Origin: Echinometra lucunter
Taxonomy: Eukaryota > Echinodermata > Echinoidea > Camarodonta > Echinometridae
NCBI GenBank assembly: GCA_029962745.1
Contig: CM057154.1
Coordinates: forward strand, 1,024,955 to 1,088,954
DNA length: 64,000 nucleotides
Reading direction: 5' to 3'
Shown piece by piece: positions 1 to 13,200 of this stretch; position 1 is the first letter of the stretch; every line of letters begins with the position of its first letter. The translations under genes and the position numbers were made by a program. The notes below the pieces were generated by a model. The model did not search any database, was not told the DNA's origin, and was given only the letters and a program-made list of their open reading frames with translations.

Positions 1-2291
1 ACACCATAACACATGTAGTGTAGATGCTCTGAACTAGGGATAGGTTTGGCTAAAGACTTTCCCAGAGAATTTTGTTAAATATGTACAAATTGGGTCTGTG
101 GCAGTGTGCCTGCAGACTAAATTTACGCAAAAGCTGGCTAGTCCGCAAACAAACTGATCTACACCATGTGTAAGGTCACTATGGGTGTTTGAAAAGGTTT
201 GGCTTTGTGCAAATATTGGCTCAAGGTATTTCTCATTGTACTTCTGAATCTGAAAGCTCAAGACTAGCACTGCTAATGGCCAGGCACATGGGAAGGAAAG
301 GCCATATGCTGTAATACACGTGCAGAATGATCTAATTTTATACTTACATGATTGCATCTGTAGATTACTATAGGATTCTTGATAACATGATTGTAAAAAA
401 ATAATCTAAAGATAATTCATCATAAAAATTCTCTCATAATTACTGATGAAATATTCAAGTCAAAATATCGTATCTACCGTATATAGCAAATAATTCTCTG
501 ACTGTGAATATACTTCAGGGATTGGCTAATTGGTTCATGAAAATATGAAAATATACATTTGTGATTTACTTCAAATATTTGAAAATTTCCTACCATTCAT
601 CATAATGTAACACATACATATATGCCAAAATCTTGACTAAATCAGAAGGTGCATGCAGAATTGCAAATAATTCTATCAAAATAATTCCTCAGTGACAAAT
701 ACAAATCAAAATTAAATGGAGATTACCTTTAGTCAGATTTAAGCCTTCATAAATTTAAAATAGCCCACCGTGGACTGGTCTCTATTCGAAATGTGCATAA
801 TACAAAAACTGAACAGGTTTGGTCTTCAATGAGGAAGTAAAAATAAAAACCGAATGAAAAGGGTAAAACAAATTATCACAAGCAAAAATCCAATGGACCT
901 TAAAACAAACAACCTGAGGTAATCCTATTAGAACCGTTTTGAAAAATAATGTATATCATACATCAATTAATCTTAGAATTATCACATAATAATTCTGAAC
1001 TTTGGATAAGTTAAAGTCTTAAAATTGTCCCACAAGTACAATACATGTAGCTTCTATCATCCACCTAACAGCAATAAACCACACCACAGTCATGTAAGAT
1101 GTCCATAGACATTTACATGTATATGACTCGATCGTCATTAAGTGAAATAAAACAGAAAACCCATTGTTTCCAAAGGGTAGTAACGAGCATACAATTCATT
1201 CAGTAGATTTCATCAAAATGCATTTCAATTTCCTGACCCTGACTGTCGTCCTAAAACTCCTACAAGGAAGCAGAACCTTATCCTAGCAGCTACCTCTCTG
1301 CAAGGGTCGCCTGTGTGTACAGTGGTCAACTTTACTCTTCATGGGCTATCACCAGGAAGTACAGGTACTGCAGACCTTGTCCAGAAAGACCGTCCAATTC
1401 ATAGTGGCCACTTTTCTGTTTTCCATTGGTGACATATTCCCCTCCATCACCTGTACATTGTGCAGAGCTTCAAAATCAACATCCCTTATTATCAGAAAAC
1501 TGAGCAATTCTCCATCTACAAAAACCTCAATTCTACATAATACATTGCATGTAGGCCCTACTGTCCAACAGTGAAAAAAACACACTAACCAACTTTAAAC
1601 CATTCTTCTATCCTTTTTTTTTTTTTTTTTGGTCATTTAAAAGACGGGACTATTATAGCGTGCATCAGATGAGCTTAAAACTGAATGTGAAATGCTTCAT
1701 AGACAGTTCTTCATAGCTCCAGCACTGAAACCTGGACAATCATTGACCACATTTTTTCTTCTATAACTACATGTATATAATTTTCACTACATAGAAATTC
1801 TATTTCTACTCTCTAGATCAAATCTGAAAGTTGGCAACTATACAAAAATACAATTACTTGAGTAACTCTTTGATATAACATGCAAGTGAATTCAAGGCAA
1901 TCTGGAACATGTGACTTTTCAATACTTTGACCACACCTACACCAGTTGATGTGTACAGTCAAACCTGTTTAAACAACCACCACAGATCTCCAAAGACATC
2001 TTTCGTTCCTTTCAAATTGCCATTCCTCACTGAAAATTTACAAATAACCTACATAGAAATATTATCTGCCTATAAGGGCTTCTATTTCATTCATAATTCC
2101 CTAGTAGTCTTTGTACAGGTTTGACTGCACATACACTGTATACAGCACCTGGCCTTGTAGCCACATGCTATAAGTTCAATTATCAGTGACATACAATGGT
2201 ACAGCAAATATGGCACTAAAAGAGTTTAAACTTTGAAAGAGCTCTGCATTCATAGGGAGGTTTTACCAATGACCATGTTTCTTCGAGGTCT
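1..2291. other. 3' flank of ELOVL6-like gene, no gene seen
   Basis: AT-rich sequence downstream of the minus-strand elongase. Short open frames here lack similarity to anything I recognise and have no splice context. Part of it is probably the elongase 3' UTR, but I cannot place its end; the only clear AATAAA on the minus strand overlaps the stop codon. Positions 173-2291 recur at 10291 onward. Confidence 0.5.
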
Positions 2292-3203
2292 TTATTCTGT
2301 CTTGAGAGACGCTTTTCCATTGCTATAGTGGGATGTACCATTCTGATAAGCACCGTTTTGATGGACACCATTTTGATGAATGCCGTTTTGTTCCTCTTTC
2401 TGCTTTTGAGGGACCTTCTTTGCAAAGTAGGTTTTATAGAAGTAATGCGCAAAGAGGATGAAGTATGAGAAGTACATCAGCAAGGACACCTTAATGTTAT
2501 TGTCTGTCGTAGAACAGAATTCTCCTCGTGATCGAAACTTCCATGCAAGGGAATTGACAACACATCCTACAACCATCTGTGATGTCTGGATTAATGTGAG
2601 ACAGATGTTGATTTGGCGAGGTATACGAACAAGGCGGGAGGCTTTAAGAGCATAATAGGTGTACATGAAGGCGTGTACAAGGGCATTGAGGTCAACAAAG
2701 TAGCGTCCTGGGGCAACCATTAGTGGGTAGCTGTACCAAGCATACATGAAGACCGTGATGTGATGATACCAGTGAAGGAAGATGAGCGGTTGCTTGCGAA
2801 GAACGATGAACAGGGTGTCTCCCAGTTCCGGAAGTTTGCTCCAGACGAACAACATTGCCCAGAAACCGTTGACGCCATCCATACTGAAACGATCATCACA
2901 CATGGATGCTTTCCATCCGTAGTCTCGCACGTACATGATCAATTCCTGAATTAGACGAAAGGCACAGACGATGCTGAAGATGGCTAGGCCGGTAGACCAC
3001 AGCACCAGCGGGGTACGGAGGTTGTACGGAGTCTTGTCCCGCATGTACCGCTGGATGGCAAAGATGATCACCACATAGGCGATGCTGATGTAGATGGACC
3101 ACTGCCAATGTTTCGCCATCCATGATGAGTGTGGACCGTGCTGAAAGTCTTCTTCAAACCAGAAATAAGTCTGCTGGAACTTGACTGGCAAATTGTCTAA
3201 CAT
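2292..3203 (-). CDS. ELOVL6: ELOVL6-like very long chain fatty acid elongase
   Basis: Predicted 3-ketoacyl-CoA synthase of the ER membrane that condenses malonyl-CoA with C12-C16 acyl-CoAs, the first step of fatty acid elongation. The 303-residue frame carries all ELO family signatures: KLPELGDT at 123-130, the HWYHH histidine box at 144-148, [12 protein letters not shown] at 173-184 and TLIQTSQ at 203-209, among about seven hydrophobic segments. The ELOVL6 subfamily is indicated by the early block around NLRTPLVLWS (61-70). Vertebrate ELOVL6 is about 265 residues; the excess is an N-terminal extension and a tail with QNG-x-[HY] repeats (272-289). The coding region is a single exon, unlike the multi-exon vertebrate gene. 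A good 3' splice site (TTTGTTCCAG) lies about 14 bases upstream of the ATG, so a 5' UTR intron is likely. The TAA stop lies inside an AATAAA hexamer. Confidence 0.93.
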   Translation of the reverse strand: MLDNLPVKFQQTYFWFEEDFQHGPHSSWMAKHWQWSIYISIAYVVIIFAIQRYMRDKTPYNLRTPLVLWSTGLAIFSIVCAFRLIQELIMYVRDYGWKASMCDDRFSMDGVNGFWAMLFVWSKLPELGDTLFIVLRKQPLIFLHWYHHITVFMYAWYSYPLMVAPGRYFVDLNALVHAFMYTYYALKASRLVRIPRQINICLTLIQTSQMVVGCVVNSLAWKFRSRGEFCSTTDNNIKVSLLMYFSYFILFAHYFYKTYFAKKVPQKQKEEQNGIHQNGVHQNGAYQNGTSHYSNGKASLKTE

Positions 3204-6200
3204 GATGATATGTAATTCTGGAACAAATCAGTAGAAACAAAATCCAAATTATCTGAAAATTCAAATGAAACAGTCCGCCCAACCTAATCCACTGTGCATA
3301 TATAATGTAGCTATCACAATTCACTGCACTGTTCGTTCACTCTCCAACGTGCGGACAGACTGCTTGATTTGTGAATGAATTAGCACGATTGTTATCCGGA
3401 AGACTGGCAAATCAACACGTCCCAGTGTCTCAGAAGTGATATTCCTTAAGTATAGGCTTAAAATCCTGAATTGTCACAAGCCTCAAACCAATATAATCTT
3501 GGCTGTGCAACTGGTTATTCCGTAAATTTTTAATTCCGGTGGGCAGCATTGGTAGAGGTCAGGTGGATGGAAAGGACCGCTATATGCCCCACCCATAGAT
3601 TTAAGAACATATGTGCCGTATATGGTATCAATGAAGATTCGTCCATTTTTTACAAGGTAAGTCAATTTGCATAATATTTGATTATAGAAAATCAAAATCA
3701 TATTAGCTTATCGTATCGGCTAATTGATATCATGTAATTACATATGAATATATCAAATTATGTCTGTTACTTCTCATGAAAATAGCAAATTGATTTGTGA
3801 GGTTAAGTTATTGAACATTATTATTCAGGTTTCCCCAAAATAGAAATGTACGCGCCAGTTACTAATTGACCATGCTGTACACGCCGTGGGTGTAGGTTAT
3901 GGGACGATGTCTCAGACCAAGGGTCAATGTTTGGTCAATCACAATTTGTTGTGGTCACTTCCCTGGACATGTTCGAAGAAGTGGTAGAATTCGGGGGGGG
4001 GGGGGGGGTACGTGCCCCCCCCCCCCCCCGAGCCAAAAGTATGCCTTGTACCCCCTCTTCTTTCAAGAGTGTCCCCTTTCGAAGTGAATATTTTTATTTA
4101 TTTTTTTTTTTGTTTTGCTTGTCAAAATTTAGTGTGCCCCCTCTTTCACTAATTCCTGGATCCGCCCTTGCAGTAAATCGCTAACATATAGCCACGCCCG
4201 CAAGCATACTCTGGCAAACTGATCCATCCGTCGTCTGCTTTGCACAAAGTGCAATGTTTGTAACGAAACAAAGTCAATGGCCCGGGCGAAATGAATACTA
4301 GTGGCTTGAGAGATATATAAATCCTTTCTGTTTATTCATACAGGTAGGGAATTTTTGTTGCAAAATCGTCTGTTGCATTTCATTTTGTGACGAAATGGTT
4401 CACTGTTCGTGAAATCTATAAAGAAAAAGGGTGTTTAGTGCACTTTTGACACGGAAACTGTAGTTTTGGTAAAAATAATTAGTTAACACTTGGCGCCCCA
4501 TAGCCTGCATGCCACGACCCGAGTGTTTAGTAAAAGCCGTTTTGAGCGATTTTGTTTTCCTTTCCCATGTTCCAACGTCACCCTTCAAAAAAAAAAAACT
4601 ACAGTGTACTGTACTTATAAAACACATCATGGATGTACTATCGTCTGTCCATGCAGGAGTTTGCCAAATCTCTCTGATCCATGTTGTTCAACATTGCACA
4701 AGTTTTTACTCATGCAGCAATTTTGTACTGCATGAAGTCCGACACTTTTTTTTTTATTCACCATTTTCAAATCATAAGCATGACAGAAGATTACATAACA
4801 GAAAGTAAACACACTAATATTAACAGCAAAAGGGATGTCATATTTATCTGAGTGCACATGTAGTTCCATTTAATATCATACATCAAGTGAAATACATGTA
4901 CCTGTAATATATACTCATGAATAACGCACAGAATTAACCACAAGAATATAATGATGAGAAAACGGTGGATTTTTTTTTTAAAAAGCAAAGCTTGCATAAT
5001 AGGCCTACATACAAATAATCAAAAGTAGTCGAGGTTTGGTCATATGATAATGATAATTTAATTTCATAGAATATCATTTCGAGAGGTGAGACATTAACAA
5101 ATAAAGAGTGGGTTTGCGTGAATGAACAATTGTCTCAACCCAATACCCCAAAATTAAACTCTAAAATTAAAGGTGAGAAGTGAAGGATGGACGGGGAAGG
5201 AAAATGAAGAATAAGAGGTTGAAAGTAACTTTAGGTGAACAGGATTTTAAACAATTTATATTTATTTATACATAAATAAATCACAGTCTTCTAATAACGA
5301 CTGAAAATATAACAATAAACGTAATTTTCGGGAAGACAACATTAAAAAAAAAACCATAATCACACTTTTCTTTTTCCCCCAAGCAACGGCGGTGTCCCCG
5401 TGTCCCAAGTGGTCATCCGATCTGATAGAGTGAAAATGAAAATGAAAATAGCGTACCGATTACGTAACCCTCGAAATGCATCAGTGATTTCGCTTTCAAT
5501 CGAACTACCGAATCCTGCCATTTACAGAAAGTGATGCAGACAGTTCAATAATTTTTAGTACTGAGAGTCCGTTATAGCTCATTTGCGATCGAAGCAAAAA
5601 AATCAGCGTTAGTGATGATATATCACGTCTTTATTAGAGATCATGCTTTATATAGGCCTAACATACATATCGAACCAGACCCGCCAACCCACTGGGTTAG
5701 ACGGCAGGTTATGATATTAACATAACAATATACAATAAAAGAATCTAATCATAGCAATATACATGATACAATAATACGATTATAACAATATACTATAATA
5801 CAATGCAATGACGTTACATGATTGTGATATTAACGAGGAGCAACAGGGTATGGAGAGAGACAGAGAAAGAGTGTGTGTTTAAAAGAAGAAAAAGAAGATC
5901 AAGAGAAGCATTGTCTTGGCATTTTCTGCCAAGGTATTCGAATACCGAGTTTTGTAGCTGTGTTTCAAAACGATGTTTCTGTTTTTAATACTGTTTCGCC
6001 GCAAGAAAAAGAAAGAAAGAAAAATCTCGGAGACAACCGTGTTTTAAACTTTACATTCATCATAGCACTGCTTCAGCCTGAGAAATCAAGCTATAAACGG
6101 AAACGAGAAAACGAGAAGACGGGAAAAGAGCCGACATAAGTATACAGAAAAACTCGAAACGACAACTTCATCAGGGCCAGGCGCCACAAAGTAATGAAGT

Positions 6201-7740
6201 TGCCAAAAGTGGAAAGGGTGCACTCTTAAAAAATGGTGGAAAAGATTTTGAATCGTCACACGATACTTTAGTCTACCCATCTAGTCCTTTTTGTGTTGGA
6301 GTATATTTTAACTCCGGTAATTTGTTTATAAAAGTGATATTTGATTTGCTCATATTTTGAATATAGTTAAGAGAGATTGAATCCCTGACATACAGAGAAA
6401 AATGTCTTTTAGTAATGAGTACATTTTAACCCTAAAATACTGGGGGGGGGGGGGAGAGGGCTAAAGGGCCCCCTAGACAATTTTGCCTTGAAATTCGAAA
6501 CTGCCGCATTTACGCCACGCCACTTACTGACATTTTTCTTTCAAGTCTTGCGCATCTTTTGACACTAAGTTTACGAAAATCGGTCTTACTGTTACGTGTC
6601 ACGTGACCTGTGACCTCGTGTTAGTAGTGTAGAGATCAGTGGTTAGCCCGAAGTTCTGAGTTTTGTTTTCGAATGGGAAACTGCATTTCCACACCTATCT
6701 TGATTATCACCTGATTTCTTCCTTAAGCTGATATTATCATCTATTGTAACTGATTAGTTGTCAAGACAACACTCTGTAACAGCAAACTTAAACAAAATCA
6801 ATAAAAAGTAATACAAAGTTTAAAAAATACATAAGGAATTCTTAAAACAATAGAATACATAACTTAGAATGGACATCACTTTCATTTTCTTTTATGATAA
6901 TGTTTGTAATATTTATAAGAATTTCCTGCATAGAAATTGCATCTCCAGGGCCTTCTAAATTGCTTGATTATCCCTCAGACTGTATCTATGCATATCATTT
7001 GCATAAATAAATTATATTAAATGAAAAAATTAAAGACTTACAAAAAAAATGACAATGGATTCGTGTTCTTTACGCGATTCTCAAGGTCTGTGCGATATTT
7101 CGTGGCAATCAATCATGTTGAGGCTGAGATATAGAGCCCCCCCCCCCCCCCCCGGGTCATCACTACTCCAACATAGCCCAGTCGTTTTAGGGTTTAGACA
7201 GCTGCTGTCCGGGCCCAGTTATTCTACTCTCTCACATTTGAAACTGCCGGTATGCTTTCCTATTACACAATACACTACTGAGTACAGACACAAATGAACA
7301 TCGCGACAGCTGTAATATTTCATTTCAGCAATTATTCATAAAAGAAGATTGAAGTAATTTACAGCACAGCACTCTAAACATCTCGCCAATGTACAATTCA
7401 GAGTAAATATACTATATTACATGAAAAATAAAATAGTTTCACAGATTCATTTTACAATATATCTTTCAAGACGAGACAAAGATTGGCATGTTACTACATA
7501 AAATCAATATGATTTATTTATTTCATTCTAGCGTAATGAAGCCATTCAATTCACATGTACTATCTTGACAAACTAACAAAGGACAGTATAATGCTTGCAA
7601 TAGGGTAGCTTAAAGACATTGGTTAACATTGTTATGATTTTAAAAAAAATCTTGTTTTGTTACTGGAAAATGGGATCAACATAAAGGTTATAGTGTAAAA
7701 ATATCAGTCTGAAGTTTCAAAATATAATATCCACAGGAAG
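3204..7740. other. Upstream region of ELOVL6-like gene, no coding exon recognised
   Basis: No convincing coding exon. It probably includes the elongase 5' UTR intron. Contents I can name are the poly-G/poly-C hairpin near 4000, a fragment ending in GGATCCGCCCTTGCAG (about 4160-4176) that resembles the end of a G-rich transposon fragment, a GAAAAT triplication near 5436-5455, and a relic of the MITE family described at 28867 (about 6354-6432). The same items recur in the second copy. Confidence 0.5.
3993..4029. repeat. G16-TACGTG-C15 perfect hairpin
   Basis: Sixteen G are followed by TACGTG and fifteen C, so the run can fold on itself or form a G-quadruplex on either strand. The second copy (14096-14134) has 19 G and 14 C, showing that the lengths are unstable or badly called. 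Confidence 0.85.
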
Positions 7741-7799
7741 TATTTTTTAATATAAAAAATGTGAACCAATGTTTGAAAAATATACAAGGGTCGGTTGCA

Positions 7800-7900
7800 C
7801 AGAATAGACATAAGGAGTGCGCATGCGCGTATGACTCACCTTACCGTACTGTGTGTATTGGCGTATCACGCGGCGGGAGGGACATAAGGGCATTTTCAAA
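7800..7900 (-). promoter_or_regulatory. Possible CpG-bearing promoter with NRF1 and CCAAT motifs
   Basis: In AT-rich surroundings this stretch is CpG-containing. It carries TGCGCATGCGCG (7818-7829), a match to the NRF1 consensus, and on the minus strand a CCAAT box next to GCGG/CCCGCC sequence, followed by GTACG-GTAAGG, which would serve as a 5' splice donor. It could be the promoter and first noncoding exon of the minus-strand elongase, spliced to the acceptor near 3217. This is inference from motifs only. The same block recurs around 17910-18010. Confidence 0.3.
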
Positions 7901-8103
7901 TTCAAGCAAAATGGTCCTCTTAGTGATTGTCTCGTGAGACGAAAGGATAATAAAATCACCGTTTGCGTTTAACTTACACTTTTTCATTCCAAATTATGGT
8001 TGGTTACAGGGTTTTTGAGTACAAATACAAGTTACTCATACACATGTTTCATCTTAGTTTGATAATTTTTTAAATCAGCTACTCACAAAGTCAGCCAATG
8101 CCT

Positions 8104-8200
8104 TTAAGTGTACCAATCACCAAAAAATATTTGCTCTGTATGTTATGAGTTCAAAAGTCACTATACTATTTTCAAAATATGAGCTCTAATTTCACTTCTG
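8104..8200. mobile_element. Solo end of the GTACCAATCACC MITE family
   Basis: Begins TTAAGTGTACCAATCACC and continues with TTTGCTCTGTATG, matching the reverse complement of the right terminus of the complete element at 28867-29106. Other ends of this family occur near 22525-22600 and 51620-51720 and in the duplicate near 18205. I see no matching opposite end here, so it is a fragment. Confidence 0.55.
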
Positions 8201-8399
8201 CAAAGAAATATTGTGAGTTAACATACTCTTCTCAATAACATAAAAACGACTAGTGAGTAGACTAATCGATGTACACATGCGGTAATCGGACAGCCACTTG
8301 ATTTCGTCAATGCCCCAATTCTTGGTCTTATGTTATCTCTTATTTTCTTAAAACTCCTGAACTGTTAGCACCTAGAATGCCATGTAATGTTTTTGTTTT

Positions 8400-9790
8400 T
8401 CTCCCTTTATTCATTCATTTATTTTATTTTTTATTTATTTATTTATTCATCAATTTATATATATATATTATATATATATATATATATATTTTTTTTTTTT
8501 TGTGGGGGGGGGGGGGAGGGGGGGGGGGTTATTTCACACATACTAGCTGTACACGTTTCTTTTTTTTTCAGGTGATTTGTACACTTTCAACTTTATTCAG
8601 CCTAGATTTGCCATAACAGAGGTTTTAAATCTTGAAAGCAGACTAAACAGTATTCTTGCAAAAAATACGCCATTAAAAAAATGCACGTTTTCAAATTTAC
8701 TATGTAAATTCACTTAGTGACAAGCAATTGCATTCATTAATTACAAGTGAAATACTTCAGTAGTCAGAATGAACATTGCATACTGGCATGCGAAGCATTC
8801 CTACATGAAAGTCAGGTGAATATATTGGTTTGCCTGACCTAGCAGCACCTCATGTATGAAATATCCATTCTCACTATAGAAACATTACAGGTGAATGTAA
8901 TCGTTGCCACTAGGAAATTGATAGCGAGCGATGCAGTAAATTTTAACGCATTCCAATAAATGCCTAGTGAGCACTGCCAATTTGCAGATTATCTGTACGC
9001 TACTGATGACAAAGACCAAGAGGCCACAATGGACATGAAGAAATTGAATTGCTTCATCAACTAATTTATAATTTCCCTGAAACTTTTAAGAAAAAGAATT
9101 ATGTTTGGAGAAACCTCAAATATCATTTATGAAATAGGATGATATTTTCATAACCTCCATGATTAGTTTAGCCAAGTGATAAAAAAATAATCCTTCTTAC
9201 AGCTGACATATAATCTAACTTCACTCTGTTGTAAACATCTTTTCAGCCTTCTACCTTTCACATGAAAATTTATAAAAACATTTGCAGTTTAAAATAGTAA
9301 GTGCCTTTACCAAATTGTTTTTACACGTCTTTCGGATGGTGACGTTAAGGTCCGGTCCCCAGACGTAAATAATCATATTTGATTGATACACGTCTGTAAA
9401 AACCCAATTCAACAACACCAACAAATTGTTTTAGAATAACCGCCATGAAATCTGCACACTGCAACATGAAGCGACAATTATGGTAATTCTAGAGTAAAGT
9501 TTTTTTTTAGCATTTACATACAATTTGGCTTCATCTCTATGCTTACAACTTCACAATGACAATGACAATGACATTTGGGTCATTCCATTGGGTTGGGGTA
9601 CAAAGCACATGATGTCCATGTAATGAAGGTATCAACCATTCATTTCACAATGAAGATCAATTCATAATGCGGCTAAGTTATGATATGTGTCAATGTGAGA
9701 TAGGTCTCCTACCATAGCAATCCCTGTTTGAATTGGAAATCTTTTATGATCTTTTATGTTGCAACACACTGATTTTTTTTTACCTCTGTT
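8400..9790. other. Intergenic, AT-rich with microsatellite and G-run
   Basis: Contains an (AT)n tract at about 8457-8488 followed by T-rich and G-rich runs (to about 8528). No coding exon or RNA gene is recognisable. The (AT)n and G-run differ in length from the second copy at 18566-18634. Confidence 0.6.
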
Positions 9791-10290
9791 NNNNNNNNNN
9801 NNNNNNNNNNNNNNNNNNNNNNNNNNNNNNNNNNNNNNNNNNNNNNNNNNNNNNNNNNNNNNNNNNNNNNNNNNNNNNNNNNNNNNNNNNNNNNNNNNNN
9901 NNNNNNNNNNNNNNNNNNNNNNNNNNNNNNNNNNNNNNNNNNNNNNNNNNNNNNNNNNNNNNNNNNNNNNNNNNNNNNNNNNNNNNNNNNNNNNNNNNNN
10001 NNNNNNNNNNNNNNNNNNNNNNNNNNNNNNNNNNNNNNNNNNNNNNNNNNNNNNNNNNNNNNNNNNNNNNNNNNNNNNNNNNNNNNNNNNNNNNNNNNNN
10101 NNNNNNNNNNNNNNNNNNNNNNNNNNNNNNNNNNNNNNNNNNNNNNNNNNNNNNNNNNNNNNNNNNNNNNNNNNNNNNNNNNNNNNNNNNNNNNNNNNNN
10201 NNNNNNNNNNNNNNNNNNNNNNNNNNNNNNNNNNNNNNNNNNNNNNNNNNNNNNNNNNNNNNNNNNNNNNNNNNNNNNNNNNNNNNNNNN
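9791..10290. other. Assembly gap (500 N)
   Basis: Exactly 500 N, the same size as the gap at 39361-39860, so it is a fixed-size scaffolding gap and not a measured distance. Open frames drawn through it are artefacts. Confidence 0.99.
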
Positions 10291-13200
10291 GGTCACTATG
10301 GGTGTTTGAAAAGGTTTGGCTTTGTGCAAATATTGGCTCAAGGTATTTCTCATTGTACTTCTGAATCTGAAAGCTCAAGACTAGCACTGCTAATGGCCAG
10401 GCACATGGGAAGGAAAGGCCATATGCTGTATACACGTGCAGAATGATCTAATTTTATACTTACATGATTGCATCTGTAGATTACTATGGATTCTTGATAA
10501 CATGATTGTAAAAAAATAATCTAAAGATAATTCATCATACAAATTCTCTCATAATTACTGATGAAATATTCAAGTCAAATATTCGTATCTATACCGGAGA
10601 TAGCAAATAATTCTGACTGTGAATATACTTCAGGGATTGGCTAATTGGTTCATGAAAATATGAAAATATACATTTGTGATTTACTTCAAATATTTGAAAA
10701 TTTCCTACCATTCATCATAATGTAACACATACATATATGCCAAAATCTTGACTAAATCAGAAGGTGCATGCAGAATTGCAAATAATTCTATCAAAATAAT
10801 TCCTCAGTGACAAATACAAATCAAAATTAAATGGAGATTACCTTTAGTCAGATTTAAGCCTTCATAAATTTAAAATAGCCCACCGTGGACTGGTCTCTAT
10901 TCGAAATGTGCATAATACAAAAACTGAACAGGTTTGGTCTTCAATGAGGAAGTAAAAATAAAAACCGAATGAAAGGGTAAAACAAATTATCACAAGCAAA
11001 AATCCAATGGACCTTAAAACAAACAACCTGAGGTAATCCTATTAGAACCGTTTTGAAAAATAATGTATATCATACATCAATTAATCTTAGAATTATCACA
11101 TAATAATTCTGAACTTTGGATAAGTTAAAGTCTTAAAATTGTCCCACAAGTACAATACATGTAGCTTCTATCATCCACCTAACAGCAATAAACCACACCA
11201 CAGTCATGTAAGATGTCCATAGACATTTACATGTATATGACTCGATCGTCATTAAGTGAAATAAAACAGAAAACCCATTGTTTCCAAAGGGTAGTAACGA
11301 GCATACAATTCATTCAGTAGATTTCATCAAAATGCATTCAATTTCCTGACCCTGACTGTCGTCCTACAAATCCTACAAGGAAGCAGACCTGATCCTAGCA
11401 GCTACCTCTCTGCAAGGGTCGCCGTGTGTTACAGTGGTCAACTTTACTCTTCATGGGCTATCACCAGGAAGTACAGGTACTGCAGACCTTGTCCAGAAAG
11501 ACCGCCAATTCATAGTGGCCACTTTTCTGTTTCCATTGGTGACATATTCCCCTCCATCACCTGTACATTGTGCAGAGCTTCAAAATCAACATCCCTTATT
11601 ATCAGAAAACTGAGCAATTCTCCATCTACAAAAACCTCAATTCTACATAATACATTGCATGTAGGCCCTACTGTCCAACAGTGAAAAAAACACACTAACC
11701 AACTTTACACCATTCTCTATCCTTTTTTTTTTTTTTTGGTCATTTAAAAGACGGGACTATTATAGCGTGCATCAGATGAGCTTAAAACTGAATGTGAAAT
11801 GCTTCATAGACAGTTCTTCATAGCTCCAGCACTGAAACCTGGACAATCATTGACCACATTTTTTCTTCTATAACTACATGTATATAATTTTCACTACATA
11901 GAAATTCTATTTCTACTCTCTAGATCCAAATCTGAAAGTTGGCAACTATACAAAAATACAATTACTTGAGTAACTCTTTGATATAACATGCAAGTGAATT
12001 CAAGGCAATCTGGACATGTGACTTTTCAATACTTGACCACACCTACACCAGTTGATGTGTACAGTCAAACCTGTTTAAACAACCACCACAGATCTCCAAA
12101 GACACTTTCGTTCCTTTCAAATTGCCATTCCTCACTGAAAATTTACAAATAACCTACATAGAAATATTATCTGCCTATAAGGGCTTCTATTTCATTCATA
12201 ATTCCCTAGTAGTCTTTGTCAGGTTTGACTGCACATACACTGTATACAGCACCTGGCCTTGTAAGCCACATGCTATAAGTTCAATTATCAGTGACATACA
12301 ATGGTACAGCAAATATGGCCACTAAAAGAGTTTAAACTTTGAAAGAGCTCTGCATTCATAGGGAGGTTTTACCAATGACCATGTTTCTTCGAGGTCTTAT
12401 TCTGTCTTGAGAGACGCTTTTCCATTGCTATAGTGGATGTACCCATTCTGATAAGCACCGTTTTGATGGACACATTTTGATGAATGCCGTTTTGTTTCCT
12501 CTTTCTGCTTTTGAGGGACCTTCTTTGCAAGTAGGTTTTATAGAAGTATGCGCAAAGAGGATGAAGTATGAGAAGTACATCAGCAAGGACACCTTATGTT
12601 ATTGTCTGTCGTAGAACAGAATTTCTCCTCGTGATCGAAACTTCCATGCAAGGGAATTGACACACATCCTACAACCATCTGTGATGTCTGGATTAATGTG
12701 AGACAGATGTTGATTTGGCGAGGTATACGAACAAGGCGGGAGGCTTTAAGAGCATAATAGGTGTACATGAAGGCGTGTGTACAAGGGCATTGAGGTCAAC
12801 AAAGTAGCGTCCTGGGGCAACCATTAGTGGGTAGCTGTACCAAGCATACATGAAGACCGTGATGTGATGATACCAGTGAAGGAAGATGAGCGGTTGCTTG
12901 CGAAAGAACGATGAACAGGGTGTCTCCCAGTTCCGGAAGTTTGCTCAGACGAACAACATTGCCCAGAAACCGTTGACGCCATCCATACTGAAACGATCAT
13001 CACACATGGATGCTTTCCATCCGTAGTCTCGCACGTACATGATCAATTCTGAATTAGACGAAAGGCACAGACGATGCTGAAGATGGCTAGGCCGGTAGAC
13101 CACAGCACCAGCGGGGTACGGAGGTGTACGGAGTCTTGTCCCGCATGTACCGCTGGATGGCAAAGATGATCACCACATAGGCGATGCTGATGTAGATGGA

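Larger units (their letters stand above)
173..9790. repeat. First copy of a ~9.6 kb assembly duplication
   Basis: This stretch recurs at 10291-19907 in the same order and orientation. The two copies are nearly identical; the differences I find are mostly single-base insertions or deletions with few substitutions and no large insertion. The copy stops exactly at a 500-N gap, inside a sequence that continues uninterrupted in the second copy (around 19907). That pattern fits two overlapping contig ends that were scaffolded instead of merged. Confidence 0.9.

Noticed and set aside
9662..10446. Long frames through the N gap (also 39292-39979)
   Set aside because: They consist mostly of undetermined residues; the gap is a 500-N placeholder.
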